DNA of 64,000 nucleotides from Stentor coeruleus. Taxonomy: Eukaryota > Ciliophora > Heterotrichea > Heterotrichida > Stentoridae. The stretch covers positions 49,949 through 113,948 of the forward strand of contig MPUH01000086.1 of NCBI GenBank assembly GCA_001970955.1. Direction: 5' to 3'. The notes under the pieces are model-generated. The model did no database searches. It worked only from the letters and a program-made list of their open reading frames with translations, and was not told the origin of the DNA. This document shows positions 1-10,560 of the stretch, one piece after another; the first letter of the stretch is position 1; every line of letters begins with the position of its first letter. The position numbers were made by a program, and so were the translations under genes.

Positions 1-916
1 TACGGATTCCTTCAAATTTGACATATGCAAGATTAGGTGTTGGATTTATAAGAACAAGTATAAGTTCTGAGGTCCTGATTTCCCGAATCATGATCTTTGG
101 GAATATATTAACCAACAAATTTTCCATTTTGAAAAAATTTGATGATGTAGGATTAGTTTCTGGCTTAAGTACATACTTATTGCAAGTTTTACACCTTTTA
201 CAACGTTTAGTAAGCAATTGTACAGGTTGAAGTAAGCATTTACTAATTTCCCTAGGTTGGGTGCTTATATTTAAAAGCCTCTGAGGAATCGACGATATTT
301 CACAATAAACCAAATTTTCTTCCAACAACTGATCCAAACTCAAACTTTCATTCTTACTTTTAGTCATCTGTTGACTTATCTCTTTAGTCCTTTGACTCTT
401 CTCTAAATCTTCTAATGTCCAAGATTCTTTAACCGTAGGATGTCTCATAGTAGTCCTCCTTCTAATCCTATAAGCTTCTTTATAAGTCTCTTGCAAAATC
501 TTAAACTTATCATTCAATACCGTATCTTTCGAATACATTTCCTTATTACTAACAAACAGTTCATTCAAAGAGTTACCTTTCAAATCAAAATGCATTGAAT
601 CCCAAAAGCAACTATAGCATCCAAAGTGATAAAACTTCTGTCCTCTATAGTTATAATGTTGCAATTGTAGCGTTGAAAAGCATATTGGGCATTGAAAACA
701 TCTTGAGCATTTACTTTTAAAAGCATTCGCTTCAGTCGCAGGCATGTTTTCCATACAAGTCCTACAGTAAAAAGAGTCGATTTCTTCATTGACACAATAT
801 GGACAGACTACTTTAGAGCACTGGTAACAATAATAAAGGTCTTCTATTCCCCATTCCTTCCCACAAGCGCATTCTAAGTGCACATAAGGAGCATCCCAAG
901 TAGTGGCTCTTATCAT
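1..916 (-). CDS. DCTN4: Dynactin subunit 4 (p62), N-terminal 305 residues
   Basis: Dynactin p62 is a pointed-end subunit of dynactin, the activator of cytoplasmic dynein. The frame runs unbroken from ATG at 916 to the left edge, so the C-terminal part (roughly a third in the animal protein) lies outside the window. Seen: a Cys-rich N-terminus with CACGKEW, YYCYQCSKVVCPYCV, DSFYCRTCM and CSRCFQCPICF pairs, followed by a Cys-containing FGCYSCFWDS segment. Further on come SLDQLLEEN, LLTKRCKRCKTC and LKPETNPTSSNF. This order and the last two motifs are typical of the p62 family. An in-frame TAA directly precedes the ATG, which fixes the start unless there is an upstream exon. No intron is needed. 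Only 15 bases separate it from the stop of the eL33 gene upstream on the same strand. Confidence in family is high. Confidence 0.9.
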   Translation of the reverse strand, partial: MIRATTWDAPYVHLECACGKEWGIEDLYYCYQCSKVVCPYCVNEEIDSFYCRTCMENMPATEANAFKSKCSRCFQCPICFSTLQLQHYNYRGQKFYHFGCYSCFWDSMHFDLKGNSLNELFVSNKEMYSKDTVLNDKFKILQETYKEAYRIRRRTTMRHPTVKESWTLEDLEKSQRTKEISQQMTKSKNESLSLDQLLEENLVYCEISSIPQRLLNISTQPREISKCLLQPVQLLTKRCKRCKTCNKYVLKPETNPTSSNFFKMENLLVNIFPKIMIREIRTSELILVLINPTPNLAYVKFEGIR

Positions 917-931
917 TTAGTATAGAAATAC

Positions 932-1273
932 TTAGTTACTAGGTCTAAAAGGATAAAGCATAACTCTGACTAGTTTTCCTACTGCTTGTCCAGGTAAGTT
1001 ATGATGGAATTTAGCACGAACTACGCCATTGTCTCCATGAACTGATATGATTTTCCCTTGGATGCTCCGGTGTTTAGTCAGACCTTTTTCTTTGTTCGCT
1101 GTTTTCCCTCTGTAAACGTAAGCCACGCGTTTCCCCAAGTACCATTTTGCGTCTGTTTTGGTTTTAACCCCTTCAACACGTAAAAGCCCTTGGTTAGTGT
1201 TTTGTAAAGATATCCCACGTCTATACCCTAGGAACACAGCTCTTGAATAAAGTCTGTCTGAAGTCTTCACCAT
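932..1273 (-). CDS. RPL35A: Large ribosomal subunit protein eL33 (RPL35A)
   Basis: Structural protein of the cytosolic 60S subunit. The 113-residue frame matches the usual family length (about 110). Diagnostic stretches are visible: FLGYRRG near the N-terminus, YLGKRVAYVYRGK in the middle, HGDNGVVRAKFHHNLP and the C-terminal VMLYPFRPSN. The start ATG is preceded by TATAAAT, a context recurring at other starts in this window. No intron is needed. The stop is followed after 15 bases by the start of the dynactin p62 gene, so the two may share control sequences or a transcript. Codon use is relatively GC-rich for the window, as expected for a highly expressed gene. Confidence 0.95.
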   Translation of the reverse strand: MVKTSDRLYSRAVFLGYRRGISLQNTNQGLLRVEGVKTKTDAKWYLGKRVAYVYRGKTANKEKGLTKHRSIQGKIISVHGDNGVVRAKFHHNLPGQAVGKLVRVMLYPFRPSN

Positions 1274-1350
1274 ATTTATAAGAGAATTGAGGATTTTTTG
1301 ACAGGATTTTATATAGAAAACTTTTATGTAAAATCAGTTATTAGTATATA

Positions 1351-4300
1351 TTAATAGTTTAAACCTGAGTCACGTTTAGCTTCAGTGAATTGAGATAATA
1401 GTTTATGACGAGCATCTTCAAAACTTTTAAGGGCTATACTTGTGGATTTTAAGTCAGAATGAGAGTTTTCTTTAGGCTTTTTAGGGCTAGAAAAATTCTC
1501 GTTGTTGAAATGAGGATTGTCTTGATTGAATTGCTCTTTAAGATGATGGTTTTCTTGACCTAGATCAGAAAGTCGGTCTACAAGCCAGTTGTTGTCGCTT
1601 TCGAGTTTGCTTAACATGAATGAAAGAAACTCGATTTCATATAGGACTTCACCAAACTCTTCGTTTGGAATCTCAGAGTTGTCTTTCCACATCTCTTCAG
1701 TCCATTCAAGATGAGATTTCTCGTATTTTATAAACACTTCATGTGTAATTTCTTTAATTTTTCTTAGCATGTCGTTAAGTTTTTGAATCACCATGACGTA
1801 AGACCCATCAGAAAGTCCGAGCATTTTTTTATATTTTGCGATTTCTTCTTGATATTCTCTCATACCTTTTTTATAACCACTGATCTCTTCGTTAAATCTA
1901 GTAAAACTTTGATGAAATCTTGAATTCTCTTGTTCAAACTGACTTACTTCATCTTGATATCTTGCTAGTTCTTCTTTTAACTGAGCATTTTCTTCAGATA
2001 CTCTCATGATTTCTTCAGTACACATTTTTAGCTCGGATTTGTATTGGGATATATCATTATTATGGTTCATGTTTTCATCCATAAGACGAGCAATTTCTTC
2101 TTGATAATGGATAAGTTCTTCTTTGTATCTAGGAATTTCTTCTTTATATCTCATAACTTCTTCTTTACATTTTGGGAATTCTTGTGAGCATTTAAAAAGC
2201 TCATCTCTATATTTCGGGATTTCATCTTTGAATTTGAGTAGTTGTTCTTTATAATATGAAATTTCTTTATTTGCTTTAAGAAGTTCTTCTTTAAGTTTAG
2301 AGATTTCTTGGGTACTTTTTAGTAATTCTTCTTTGTATTTGAGAAGTTCTTGGGTGGATTTTATATTATCTTCTTTTGATCTAGAAAACTCGGCACTGAA
2401 ACGAGTATTTTCTTCTCTTGATTTATTATTTTCATCTTTATACCGAGAGAGTTCTTGGTTAAAACGTAAACTTTCTTCTTTATAAAATGAAAGTTCTTGG
2501 GTTTTGAGATGATTTTCTTCTAAAAGCTGTGTTATTTCTTGGTTACAACGAGAAACTTCATCTTTAGTTCGAGAAATCTCATGTACACTCCTCATAAGCT
2601 CATCTTTTAACTTAGGGAACTCTAGAGAAAACTTCTGGTTTTCCTCTTTAAGCCTCAAATACTCTTGTGAATATTTTTTATTATCTTCAACAACCCTTGA
2701 AAAATCCAAAGAAAACATCTGACTCTCATCTTTTACCCTATAAAGTTCCGCTTCAATATTTTGCCCATCTTCTTTAGCCTTATAAAGCTCATTTACTATC
2801 CTTTGATTCTCTTCTTTAGCTCTAAAAAGCTCATTAGCTATTTTCTGACATTCATCTCTAGCCCTATTAAGTTCTTGAACCATATTAGCCCTTTCTTCTT
2901 TAATCCTATTATTTTCTTGTATAATCCTAGCATTATCTTCTTTACCCTTTGTTATTTCTTGTAATAAAACCGTGTTTTGGGACTTTAAACTTGAGTTTTC
3001 ATCCTTTAAATCGTTGAATTTGCTTTTAAAAATACTTGATTCTTCTTTAACTTCAGAGAATTTGCTTTTGACCTGAACTGATTCTTCTTTATATTCAGAA
3101 AGCTTAGCTTTGTATATTGATATTTCTTTAAGAAGGTCAGAATTACGTGATTTTACTTGAGAGATTTCATCTTTAGATTCAGAAATACGAACTAATATTT
3201 GACTAAGTTCTTTTTGTTGTTCAGAACATAAGGATTTATGTTGAGATAATTCGCCACGGAGAAGGTTGTTTTCTCTTTGAATTTCAATGAGTTCAGATTT
3301 TAAGTCTGTGGCGATTTCTTTTGATTTAACAATTTCTTCTTTAAGGTCATTTATTTTCCCTTTAATCGTACTATTTTCATTATAACTTTCAGTTAAAAAA
3401 TCTTTAGTTTTCATTAATTCTTCTTTTAAATCTGTATTTCTTTTTGTTGTAATAATAATCTCATTTGCAATCTCAGTATTTCTCATTTTTACTTGTGACA
3501 GTTCTTCTCTTATTTCATTGACCTTAGATTTCAAAGAAGAATTTTCTTTAGCGATTTCTTGATTTAAAGTTTTCACATGAGTCATTTCATCTTTGAATTC
3601 ATTAACTTTTCCTTTCAAACTTGTGTTTTCTTTACCTAAATCTATATTCAAAGCTTTGATTTCATCTTTAAGTTTGTCGTTGTTCCCTTTAATTGAATTA
3701 TTTTCCCTTTGTAATTCGCTATTTTGATCGTAAAGGTTTTTGATTTCATTGTTTAGCTCTATGATTTTAGTTTTACTTAGTGATATATCATCTTTTTGTC
3801 CTTTGTTTTTGTTTTTTATTTGTAAAATTTCCTTTTGCAACTCGGTTTGTTTGGTTTTTAAAGAAGAAATTTCTTCTTTTAGGTCTTCGTTTTTGCTTTT
3901 TGATAATGAAAAGTCTTTTTGTAGGTCTGAACTGTAGGATTTTTGTTGGAGAAGGTCTTTTTGTAGTTCAGAATTGTAGGATTTTTGTTGAAGGAGTTCT
4001 TTTTGGAGTTCAGAAATAAAAGACTTTGCTTGGTTTATTTCACGGGAAAGCTCTGAGGAGAAGGATTTCGACTGTGATAGATCTTTTTGTAAGCTGTTTG
4101 CATGTGATTTAAGATCCTCAGCTTCACTTTTGGCCTCGTTAAGTTTCCCTTTAACGAAAACCAGCTCTTTTTGCAGTTCGTTATTAGAACTTTTCAGCTG
4201 CGAACTCTCATCTTTTAATTCAACAATTTTACCTTTACTTTCCTTAATTTCCTTCTGAAGTTCAGTATTAATCCCCTTAATTTCCCCATTTTGTTCCTTC

Positions 4301-5745
4301 ATCTCAGTATTTTTACTCTTCATCAACATAACCTCCTTCTGTAAATCCCCATTCATCGCTTTCATCTGAACGATTTCCTCTTTAAACTCCCCATTTTTCC
4401 CTCTTATCTGCCCTACCTCTTTTTGATACTCTAAAACTAACCCTTTCAATTTACTATTTTCCTCTTTAATCTCATTATTCTCAGTTCTACTTCTCAATAA
4501 TTCTCTTTGAAATTCATTATTTATAGATTTAGCTTGATTTAATTCCTTTTGATAATCATTATTCATAAGCTTATTTTGATTGATCTCTTCTTTAAGTTCA
4601 TTTGTTTTGTTTCTATTCTGTATAACTTCTTTTTGATACTCATTTGCCATGACTTTTGCTTGGATATTTTCTTCTTTTAGTTCATTTAGTTTGTTTTTTA
4701 ACAGGGAAATTTCTTTTTGAAAATCGGAATTTAAGGATTTTAATGTGTTGGTTTCATCTTTTTGTTCAGAAATTTTCGATTTTTGTTGGTTGGATTCTTT
4801 TTGCATTTCTTCGAGACGGTTTTTTAGTCTTTCGAATTCGTTTTCTTTTATTGAAAGGTCACGGTTGGCTATGGAGAGTTGGTTTTCGTATTCGTATAGG
4901 CTTTCTGTGAGCATTTCACTGCTTTTTTTCTCTTTCGCTTTGAGATCTTCGATTGTGGATTTTAGTTGGGAGTTTTGTTTGGAGATTAGAAGGTTTTCAT
5001 GGTAGAGGTCTTCGAGTTTGGTAGTTTCTTCGAGGGCTTCTTGGATTTTGACCATTTGTTGAGAGTAGCTATCACATTTGTTTTGTAGGTCTTGGATATG
5101 AGATTCAAGGTCAGCTTTTTCAGACTTACTTTTATACATAACCGAATCAATCTCCGACTCCAACCCTTGCATGGATTTTTCATAATAAATAAATCTCTCT
5201 TCAGTCCTCTGTAAAAGTCTTCCAAGTTCTTTATCCCTTTCTAAGAACTTCTGACTGAAAAAGTCAAAAATTTTAATCTCACTCTGTTCCATATCCCTAA
5301 ACTTCTGCATATCCTTATAATGAATCATCTCTAACTCTTGTATTTTTGACATATAAGGAAAGCTTGGACATGCTGTATTATCAAGAATCAAGCTTATCTT
5401 GCTAGCAACCCTATCCACAGAATCTAAAATATCAGCAATTGCCCTTGCGTACTTTAAAGTTATATCATGACTATAAGAAATCCTGTCTAAAATCTCAGGT
5501 TGTGGTCTATCAGGATCTTCTGATTTCGGGGTTTTCATCTTAGCTTTTCGATTGGCTTCATTTTGAATCCTCCAGATTTTCGCTGATGAATAAGGAAGCC
5601 CCGCTCTTTTTAAAGCCTTTTCTCGCATGATCTCGTACTTTACCACAAGCTCATAAGGCAATGGAAATGAAAATAATAGTTCTTTTTATATCTTACCTTC
5701 GGCTACTTCTAGTAAATTCCCAACAGCTTCAACTTCCGTTGACAT
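1351..5745 (-). CDS. Giant coiled-coil protein built of 14-residue repeats (about 1459 aa, one intron)
   Basis: I do not recognise a named family. The long frame lacks an ATG near its 5' end; a 15-nt intron (5682-5696) joins it to a short exon starting at ATG 5745 and encoding MSTEVEAVGNLLEVAEELL. Spliced length is about 1459 residues. Residues about 25-170 are a non-repetitive head rich in Leu, Arg and Tyr. Almost everything after is Lys/Glu/Gln-rich coiled coil. Much of it falls into a strict 14-residue (two-heptad) period: units such as ELKEEINQNKLMNN and DYQKELNQAKSINN follow one another, and a second, Phe/Tyr-containing series (e.g. EESLRFNQELSRYK) dominates nearer the C-terminus. The last 170 residues are less repetitive. 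A cytoskeletal or basal-body fibre role is plausible but inferred. Stop TAA. Divergent from the DHHC gene. Confidence 0.85.
5682..5696 (-). other. 15-nt spliceosomal intron (GTAAGATATAAAAAG)
   Basis: Removing it joins an ATG-initiated 49-nt exon in frame to the giant coiled-coil frame, which otherwise has no ATG near its 5' end. It contains an in-frame stop when retained. It fits the window-wide pattern GTA...AG with A at position 10. Confidence 0.9.
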
Positions 5746-5994
5746 ATTTTGATTTAAATATAGGTTTGAAAATGAAAAATACCTATAAATTTTCTATTCG
5801 ATATATGATAATTTGATGATATTTCCCTATGATATAAATTATCTTGTTATCCGAATACAAAATCCTTCTTGCATACAATTTCAATAAAAATCTGCATTTC
5901 TATACATAAAACCATTAATACAGCCGGAAGTCCATAGTAAACTCTTAAAGTTTATTTATCATATAAAAGCCACAAATTTAAATATAACAAATAA

Positions 5995-7158
5995 ATGCCT
6001 AGAACTTCACGTTTGACTTGCAACAAAATCCTTGGGAATTTTTTCGTTCTTTTTGTCCTTATGGTAATATCATTTGTGTATTTCAATGTTATTAAAATCT
6101 ATGGACCAAGACACGAAGGTAATTTATATATCAAAAAATATATAGGNATATCATTTGTGTATTTCAATGTTATTAAAATCTATGGACCAAGACACGAAGG
6201 TAATTTATATACAGAACCCATTATAAAAGTGTTTCTTTGTACTTTTCATACGAGTTTGTTTATGCTTCTATGGAGTTTCTTTAAAGCTATGCTAACTGAC
6301 CCTGGGATAGTCCCACCTTTATGGGGTTTTTATATGGGGGATTCTGAAAATAAACGAAGAAGGTATTGCTTGATGTGTCACGTCTTTAAACCAGAGCGAT
6401 GTCATCATTGTTCAGCTTGCAATCGTTGTGTATTAAACATGGATCATCACTGCCGTAACCTCTAATCAGCTTGGATAAACAACTGTGTAGGTTTCTACAA
6501 TCGGAAATTTTTCATCCTATTATTAGTCTACGTCTTACTCTCAAGTTATCAATCCGTTTTTTCCCTATCTTTCCCAGTCTACGAAAAAATCATCAAGGTA
6601 GCTAACACAAGAAGAATCGACCGTTATGATGACCTTATACTATTCGCAGCATTTTCTTTAACTTTACTCTTGACAATAACAATAACCTTATTTTTCAAAT
6701 TCCATACAAAATTAATTCTAACAAATTCTACGACAATAGAAAGTATGGATAAAAAAAATTCAGTAAAAGATACTTATGATAAAGGATTAAAAGCTAATTG
6801 GCTTCAAGTGTTTGGAAAAAATAAATGGCTTTGGATTTTACCTGTGACTGGGATTTCAGGAAAACCTATAGGTGATGGGGTAATATGGACACAAGAAAGT
6901 ATTAATCATGTGGATGAAGATGTTCCTGATAATGAAAATGATGTGAGAAAAAGTTTAACATTAAGTGGGACTGGGAATATTGCGCAAATATTAGCTAAAG
7001 AGAATAAAATCCAAGGAAGTCCTAAAATTGGCCCTGCACCTAAAGGATTTGAACAGTTCCGTCAAGCGGAACTTAAGAAAAAAGAAGATAATGATATGAA
7101 AATATCGTCGATAGACTCACAGATGCTTCCTAAACACTTAAATAATAGGATGAAGTAA
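5995..7158 (+). CDS. DHHC-type protein S-palmitoyltransferase (two introns, assembly seam inside)
   Basis: Membrane enzyme that transfers palmitate to cysteines of target proteins. After splicing at 6455-6469 the catalytic motif reads DHHCPWINNCVGFYN, within a classic Cys-rich domain (RRRYCLMCHVFKPERCHHCSACNRC). Two hydrophobic segments precede it (residues about 14-36 and 55-75) and two follow, giving the usual four-pass topology. TTIE after the last membrane segment matches the family TTxE motif, and NWLQVFG resembles the PaCCT region. A second, stopless 15-nt intron (6200-6214) is likely. A 64-base exact duplication around an N at 6147 adds 81 in-frame bases that are probably not real. Without them and both introns the protein is about 350 residues. 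TAA stop. The enzyme class is certain; the substrates are unknown. Confidence 0.92.
6067..6211. repeat. Exact 64-base duplicate flanking a single N (likely unmerged contig ends)
   Basis: Bases 6067-6130 recur exactly at 6148-6211. The first copy is followed by 16 unmatched bases and then N at 6147. The duplication repeats one membrane segment of the palmitoyltransferase, which no four-pass DHHC enzyme needs. The N marks a scaffold join, so this is best read as an assembly artefact. Confidence 0.85.
6200..6214 (+). other. Probable stopless 15-nt intron (GTAATTTATATACAG)
   Basis: Same form as the other introns (GTA, A at 10, CAG). It is a multiple of three and has no stop, so the frame stays open whether or not it is spliced. 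Splicing removes five residues between two membrane segments of the DHHC protein. Called on pattern alone. Confidence 0.7.
6455..6469 (+). other. 15-nt intron inside the DHHC catalytic motif (GTAACCTCTAATCAG)
   Basis: The unspliced frame reads DHHCRNL then TAA. Removing these 15 bases restores DHHCPWINNCVG and an open frame to the TAA at 7156-7158. This is the clearest single demonstration of 15-nt introns in the window. Confidence 0.97.
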
Positions 7159-7189
7159 TATATTTATATCTAAATTATTAGAAATTCTT

Positions 7190-8160
7190 AAGTTTGGAAT
7201 TTTATATGAATATACTTGATATTTGTTCTTCTTCAAGTATTTCATGTTTTATTATGCTTTTTAATAAGACACTAGTCCATATATTTTCAAAGCTTTCAAG
7301 GTCTTCAGCACTTATGTGGGTCTTATGCATTTTTTGTGAAGGAAACTATTAGAGATTTCATAGTATCATAAACCTTGAATATTAATGAGGAATCTGAAGG
7401 TGTTGCTGATTTTATTGGAATCACAGAGTTCAATTAGAGAATTTATATTTTCAAATATAAACTGCCTAAGTAAAGTTTTCAACATAAAATCAGGATTATG
7501 AGTTACTATCAATATTTTATTAACAAAGGTATATCTTTATAAGTCTTATACTAAGTACAGACTTAAAAATTCTACCAACTTCAAGTTTACTAAAATTGTA
7601 ATGAGATAAATTTTCACTTATTTTTGCTAAGTATTCATCTAAATCTGGAAACCATGTTAAAAGTAGTTTTGCATTGTATTAAAGTTTTCTTAAAAATTTC
7701 CGTCAGTTGGGTTACGTTTAAAAGATATCGGCCAGGTGCAGATTTCAGGGTTTTTGCATTATTAACTGGCCAAAGAAGTCAAAATTTTCGAGGGTTATGG
7801 ATTCACGCATTAACCTAAGTTTAATGAAAAAATCAGTGTTTTCTTGAGGGACACTAACTCATATTATGGACCGTATTGTCGGTAAAAGTTCTCGGCTATA
7901 GAAATCTTCATCAGCATTCGGAATCTTATAATCCTAATAAAATCCTTCCATGAATAAGTCACATCCCTTATAAGCCTTCCAGCCTATTTCAATAATAAAT
8001 AAAGTAAAAAAGTTATATAACTATATGCGCTCAAAACAGTTTTCTTGTAATAATTTTTCATATCCTTCCCCAACTTTCACATAAATCTCTTTAGCCTGAT
8101 CTGCAACCCTAATAATTTCTGCCAAGTCCTTAAACTATCATGGCTGCCTTATAAAAATCA
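7190..8160 (-). pseudogene. Decayed protein-coding gene, family not recognised
   Basis: On the minus strand several protein-like stretches follow one another in order but in different frames, split by stops that no 15-nt intron can remove. Examples are DLAEIIRVADQAKEIYVKVG, NADEDFYSRELLPTIRSII, FPDLDEYLAKISENL, MLKTLLRQFIFENINSLIEL and HKTHISAEDLESFENIWTSV. Their amino-acid make-up is like that of real proteins rather than of translated AT-rich spacer. The parts give no recognisable domain. I read it as one pseudogene with many frameshifts and nonsense changes. Limits are approximate. Confidence 0.55.
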
Positions 8161-8547
8161 TATCCCCTAAATTAAATCACTTAAAATGCTTTAGATTTTC
8201 AAAAAAAAATCAGCCTGTCACCATTACTCTATTTTATCTTTACCTTTTTATTTTAAACCCTTAAACTTTACCAAGAACTATCAAATCCTTATATTTTAAC
8301 AACTTCAAATAACCAAGTAATTAATTAAAAATTCAAGTCATATACAAAATCTTAAAATATATTCTTTTAGTCAAATTTCTTCAAACTAATTAAAATCATG
8401 ATTAATAGTATATATATTTTTTATCTATATTCTAATAAGAAGTTGTGATAAACTATTTTATATTTTTTATTTAACTAATGATGGCTGTTAGCCTCAGTTT
8501 TATTATTTGATTGCTTTATTCTTGAAAAAATAATAATAGTTTGCTAA
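8161..8547. other. AT-rich spacer
   Basis: Very AT-rich sequence between the decayed gene and the DYRK kinase start. I see no open frame, repeat or structured element; it presumably contains the kinase promoter. Confidence 0.5.
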
Positions 8548-9933
8548 ATGATCCAAGAGAGAAAATGTGAGGTTGGAATCAGGATCGGGAATTCAATTAC
8601 AAAGATCACACCATCTGAAATAAGAGCAAGGAATCATATACATAGAAGGATTATCAGTAATATTACAGTATCTTCAATGACTTTGCTTCCTACATGCAGA
8701 TCTAGTATGCAGTTATCATCCTATCCTTGTCCATTATTAACACCTCAATCTTGTAGTGGCAAAAAGGAAAGTCCACTAAAAAGAATGTCTTTAGATCAAA
8801 GACCTGTGCTTGCACCTGCTACAGAAATAAAAAAAAACCTTATTAAGCATTTTGGAATGTCGCCGCAAATGGCGCTAACAAAATTTTCAGAACTACTAAC
8901 ACCATATGAGAAAAAGGAGATAACAAGATATAAAAACATTTACTTCATGAGAAAAAAGTATTCAGGGCATATTGGGGCTTATACAAGTACAGAAGGTGAT
9001 TATGTCTGGGAATTTGGAGATCATATAAGCTATAGATACGAAATCCTTAGTCGTATAGATTCAGGGAGTTTTGGGCAAGTACTCAGATGTATGGACCATA
9101 AGACTCTTCAAGAAGTCGCTATAAAAATATTAAAAAAATCACATCAATCCAAACGTCAAGGGCTAAATGAGTGCAAAATCGCTTTTTTGCTAAATGAAGA
9201 TAATCAGGAAAATCATTGCATTGGGAAAATTAAACGCAAATTTGAATTCCGCTTTCACTTTTTTATAGTTTTTGAGCTACTGAGTATTAATTTGTTTGAT
9301 TTTATGGCTAAAAACAACTTCAAGCCACTTAGTGTGAGCATTACTAAGAGAATTACTGTGCAGTTATTGAGAGGACTTAGTCATATGCACAATTTACAGA
9401 TTATTCATTGTGATTTAAAGCCTGAAAATATTGTTTTTAAGCATTCAAATAAGTCAAGTATTAGGATTATTGATTTTGGAACCTCATGTTTTTTTAATGC
9501 TAGGGTTTATACTTATATACAAAGTAGGATATATAGATCTCCTGAAATTGTATTACAAATATCATATAATGAAGCAATCGATATTTGGAGTTTAGGGTGC
9601 ATTGTTTTTGAAATGCTTACAGGAAACCCACCTTTTACAGGAAACTCTGAAAGGGAACTTATGACTTCTATGATAAATGTTTTAGGTATGCCTCCAGAGG
9701 ATTTAATAAAAAAAGCTAAAGCTAAGTTTGTTATAGACAATGCAGAAATCAAACCAGCTAGTCGTCCTTTATCAAGATTGCTTTCAGATAAAAGCCCTTA
9801 TATAATAGAATTTATTGAAAAATGCTTGAAATGGCGAGCTGAAGAAAGAATAACTGCAAAAGAAGGTCTGAGGTCGAATTGGATACAATGCATTCATTCT
9901 AAGCAATCCTCTCTGCTAAACACTAGTCTCTAA
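8548..9933 (+). CDS. DYRK-family dual-specificity protein kinase
   Basis: Ser/Thr kinase that autophosphorylates a tyrosine in its activation loop. Residues about 118-150 hold a DYRK-homology box (LLTPYEKKEITRYKNIYFM), followed by GDYVWEFGDHISYRYEIL, which leads into the kinase domain. Seen: Gly loop DSGSFGQV, VAIK lysine, HCDLKPENI with catalytic Asp at about residue 289 (HCD instead of HRD is typical of DYRKs), DFG, and the loop YTYIQSRIYRSPEIVL with the YxY at 321-323. The C-lobe DIWSLGCIVFEMLTGNPPF is intact. At 461 residues with a short C-tail it most resembles the DYRK2/Pom1 class. No intron needed; TAA stop. An upstream decayed gene separates it from the DHHC gene. Confidence 0.93.
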   Translation: MIQERKCEVGIRIGNSITKITPSEIRARNHIHRRIISNITVSSMTLLPTCRSSMQLSSYPCPLLTPQSCSGKKESPLKRMSLDQRPVLAPATEIKKNLIKHFGMSPQMALTKFSELLTPYEKKEITRYKNIYFMRKKYSGHIGAYTSTEGDYVWEFGDHISYRYEILSRIDSGSFGQVLRCMDHKTLQEVAIKILKKSHQSKRQGLNECKIAFLLNEDNQENHCIGKIKRKFEFRFHFFIVFELLSINLFDFMAKNNFKPLSVSITKRITVQLLRGLSHMHNLQIIHCDLKPENIVFKHSNKSSIRIIDFGTSCFFNARVYTYIQSRIYRSPEIVLQISYNEAIDIWSLGCIVFEMLTGNPPFTGNSERELMTSMINVLGMPPEDLIKKAKAKFVIDNAEIKPASRPLSRLLSDKSPYIIEFIEKCLKWRAEERITAKEGLRSNWIQCIHSKQSSLLNTSL

Positions 9934-10143
9934 AAGGTATTTATAGTTAATAATCAATATAAAAATTTAATATTATGATTGAATTTTATATATCATTTAT
10001 CGGCTTTTAAGATGTTCAAAAATTGATCATTAGAGAAATTCTATAAAAACTATCAAAATAACCTCAAAATCCCCAAGCCCGAACTATCATTTCTCCAAAA
10101 TTAAACATAAATAGTATAAACAATAACAAATCTTCCCCTATAA

Positions 10144-10551
10144 ATGGATCTCACCTTTGTAGCAAATTATGACAGTAAAGCAGTAATTAAACTAGCAGGC
10201 TTAGGTTATAATCTTGATGCTCTTTTCCTTCTCTGCCAAGAGCTTTTAAATTTACAAAGTGACCTCAAATTAGATAATGGGGACTTAAGAGATTTAGTCT
10301 TTCGAATGAAAAGTTGTTATAATTACATAAATTAAAATTCTGCTGATCTCAAACTTAGATGTGAAGATGCAAGTCCTTCAAGGATAACTTTCCAACCAAA
10401 TGGATTCAAGACAATATTTTACTTTACCCGTTGTGAAGGGCAAAACGAAGTCCCATTTAAAGAAGCGTAATTTTTCTGCGAAGTTTGTGGACCAGGTTGC
10501 ATAAAAAAAGAAATAAAATCCCACATAGCATATGCGCATAAGAATGAATAA
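10144..10551 (+). pseudogene. 135-codon C2H2-type zinc-finger frame interrupted by two TAA codons
   Basis: One frame runs from ATG 10144 (context CTATAAATG, like real starts here) to TAA 10549-10551, broken only by TAA at 10333 and TAA at 10468. No 15-nt GTA...AG intron covers either stop. Both sides read as protein: MDLTFVANYDSKAVIKLAGL at the N-terminus and CEVCGPGCIKKEIKSHIAYA followed by H at the C-terminus, a C-x2-C...H-x4-H finger. Either a very recent pseudogene (CAA to TAA needs one change) or a gene read through TAA. The end lies 10 bases from the convergent GRD gene. Confidence 0.55.
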
Positions 10552-10560
10552 GATTATATT

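Noticed and set aside
580-795. Minus-strand 71-codon frame
   Set aside because: Lies in another frame inside the dynactin p62 gene, which has clear family motifs.
2761-2964. Plus-strand hydrophobic open frames across 2761-5005
   Set aside because: They are antisense shadows of the 14-residue-repeat coiled coil; its Lys/Glu codons read as Phe/Leu/Ser on the other strand.
10333-10470. TAA/TAG as glutamine codons (alternative ciliate code) to explain the broken zinc-finger frame
   Set aside because: TAA and TAG end nearly all other genes at the expected family lengths, and TGA also terminates, so the code is standard.
10468-10484. A 17-nt GTAA...AAG segment as an intron covering the second TAA of the zinc-finger frame
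   Set aside because: It starts at the G before the TAA, is 17 nt rather than 15, and its removal would shift out of the frame that encodes the finger.
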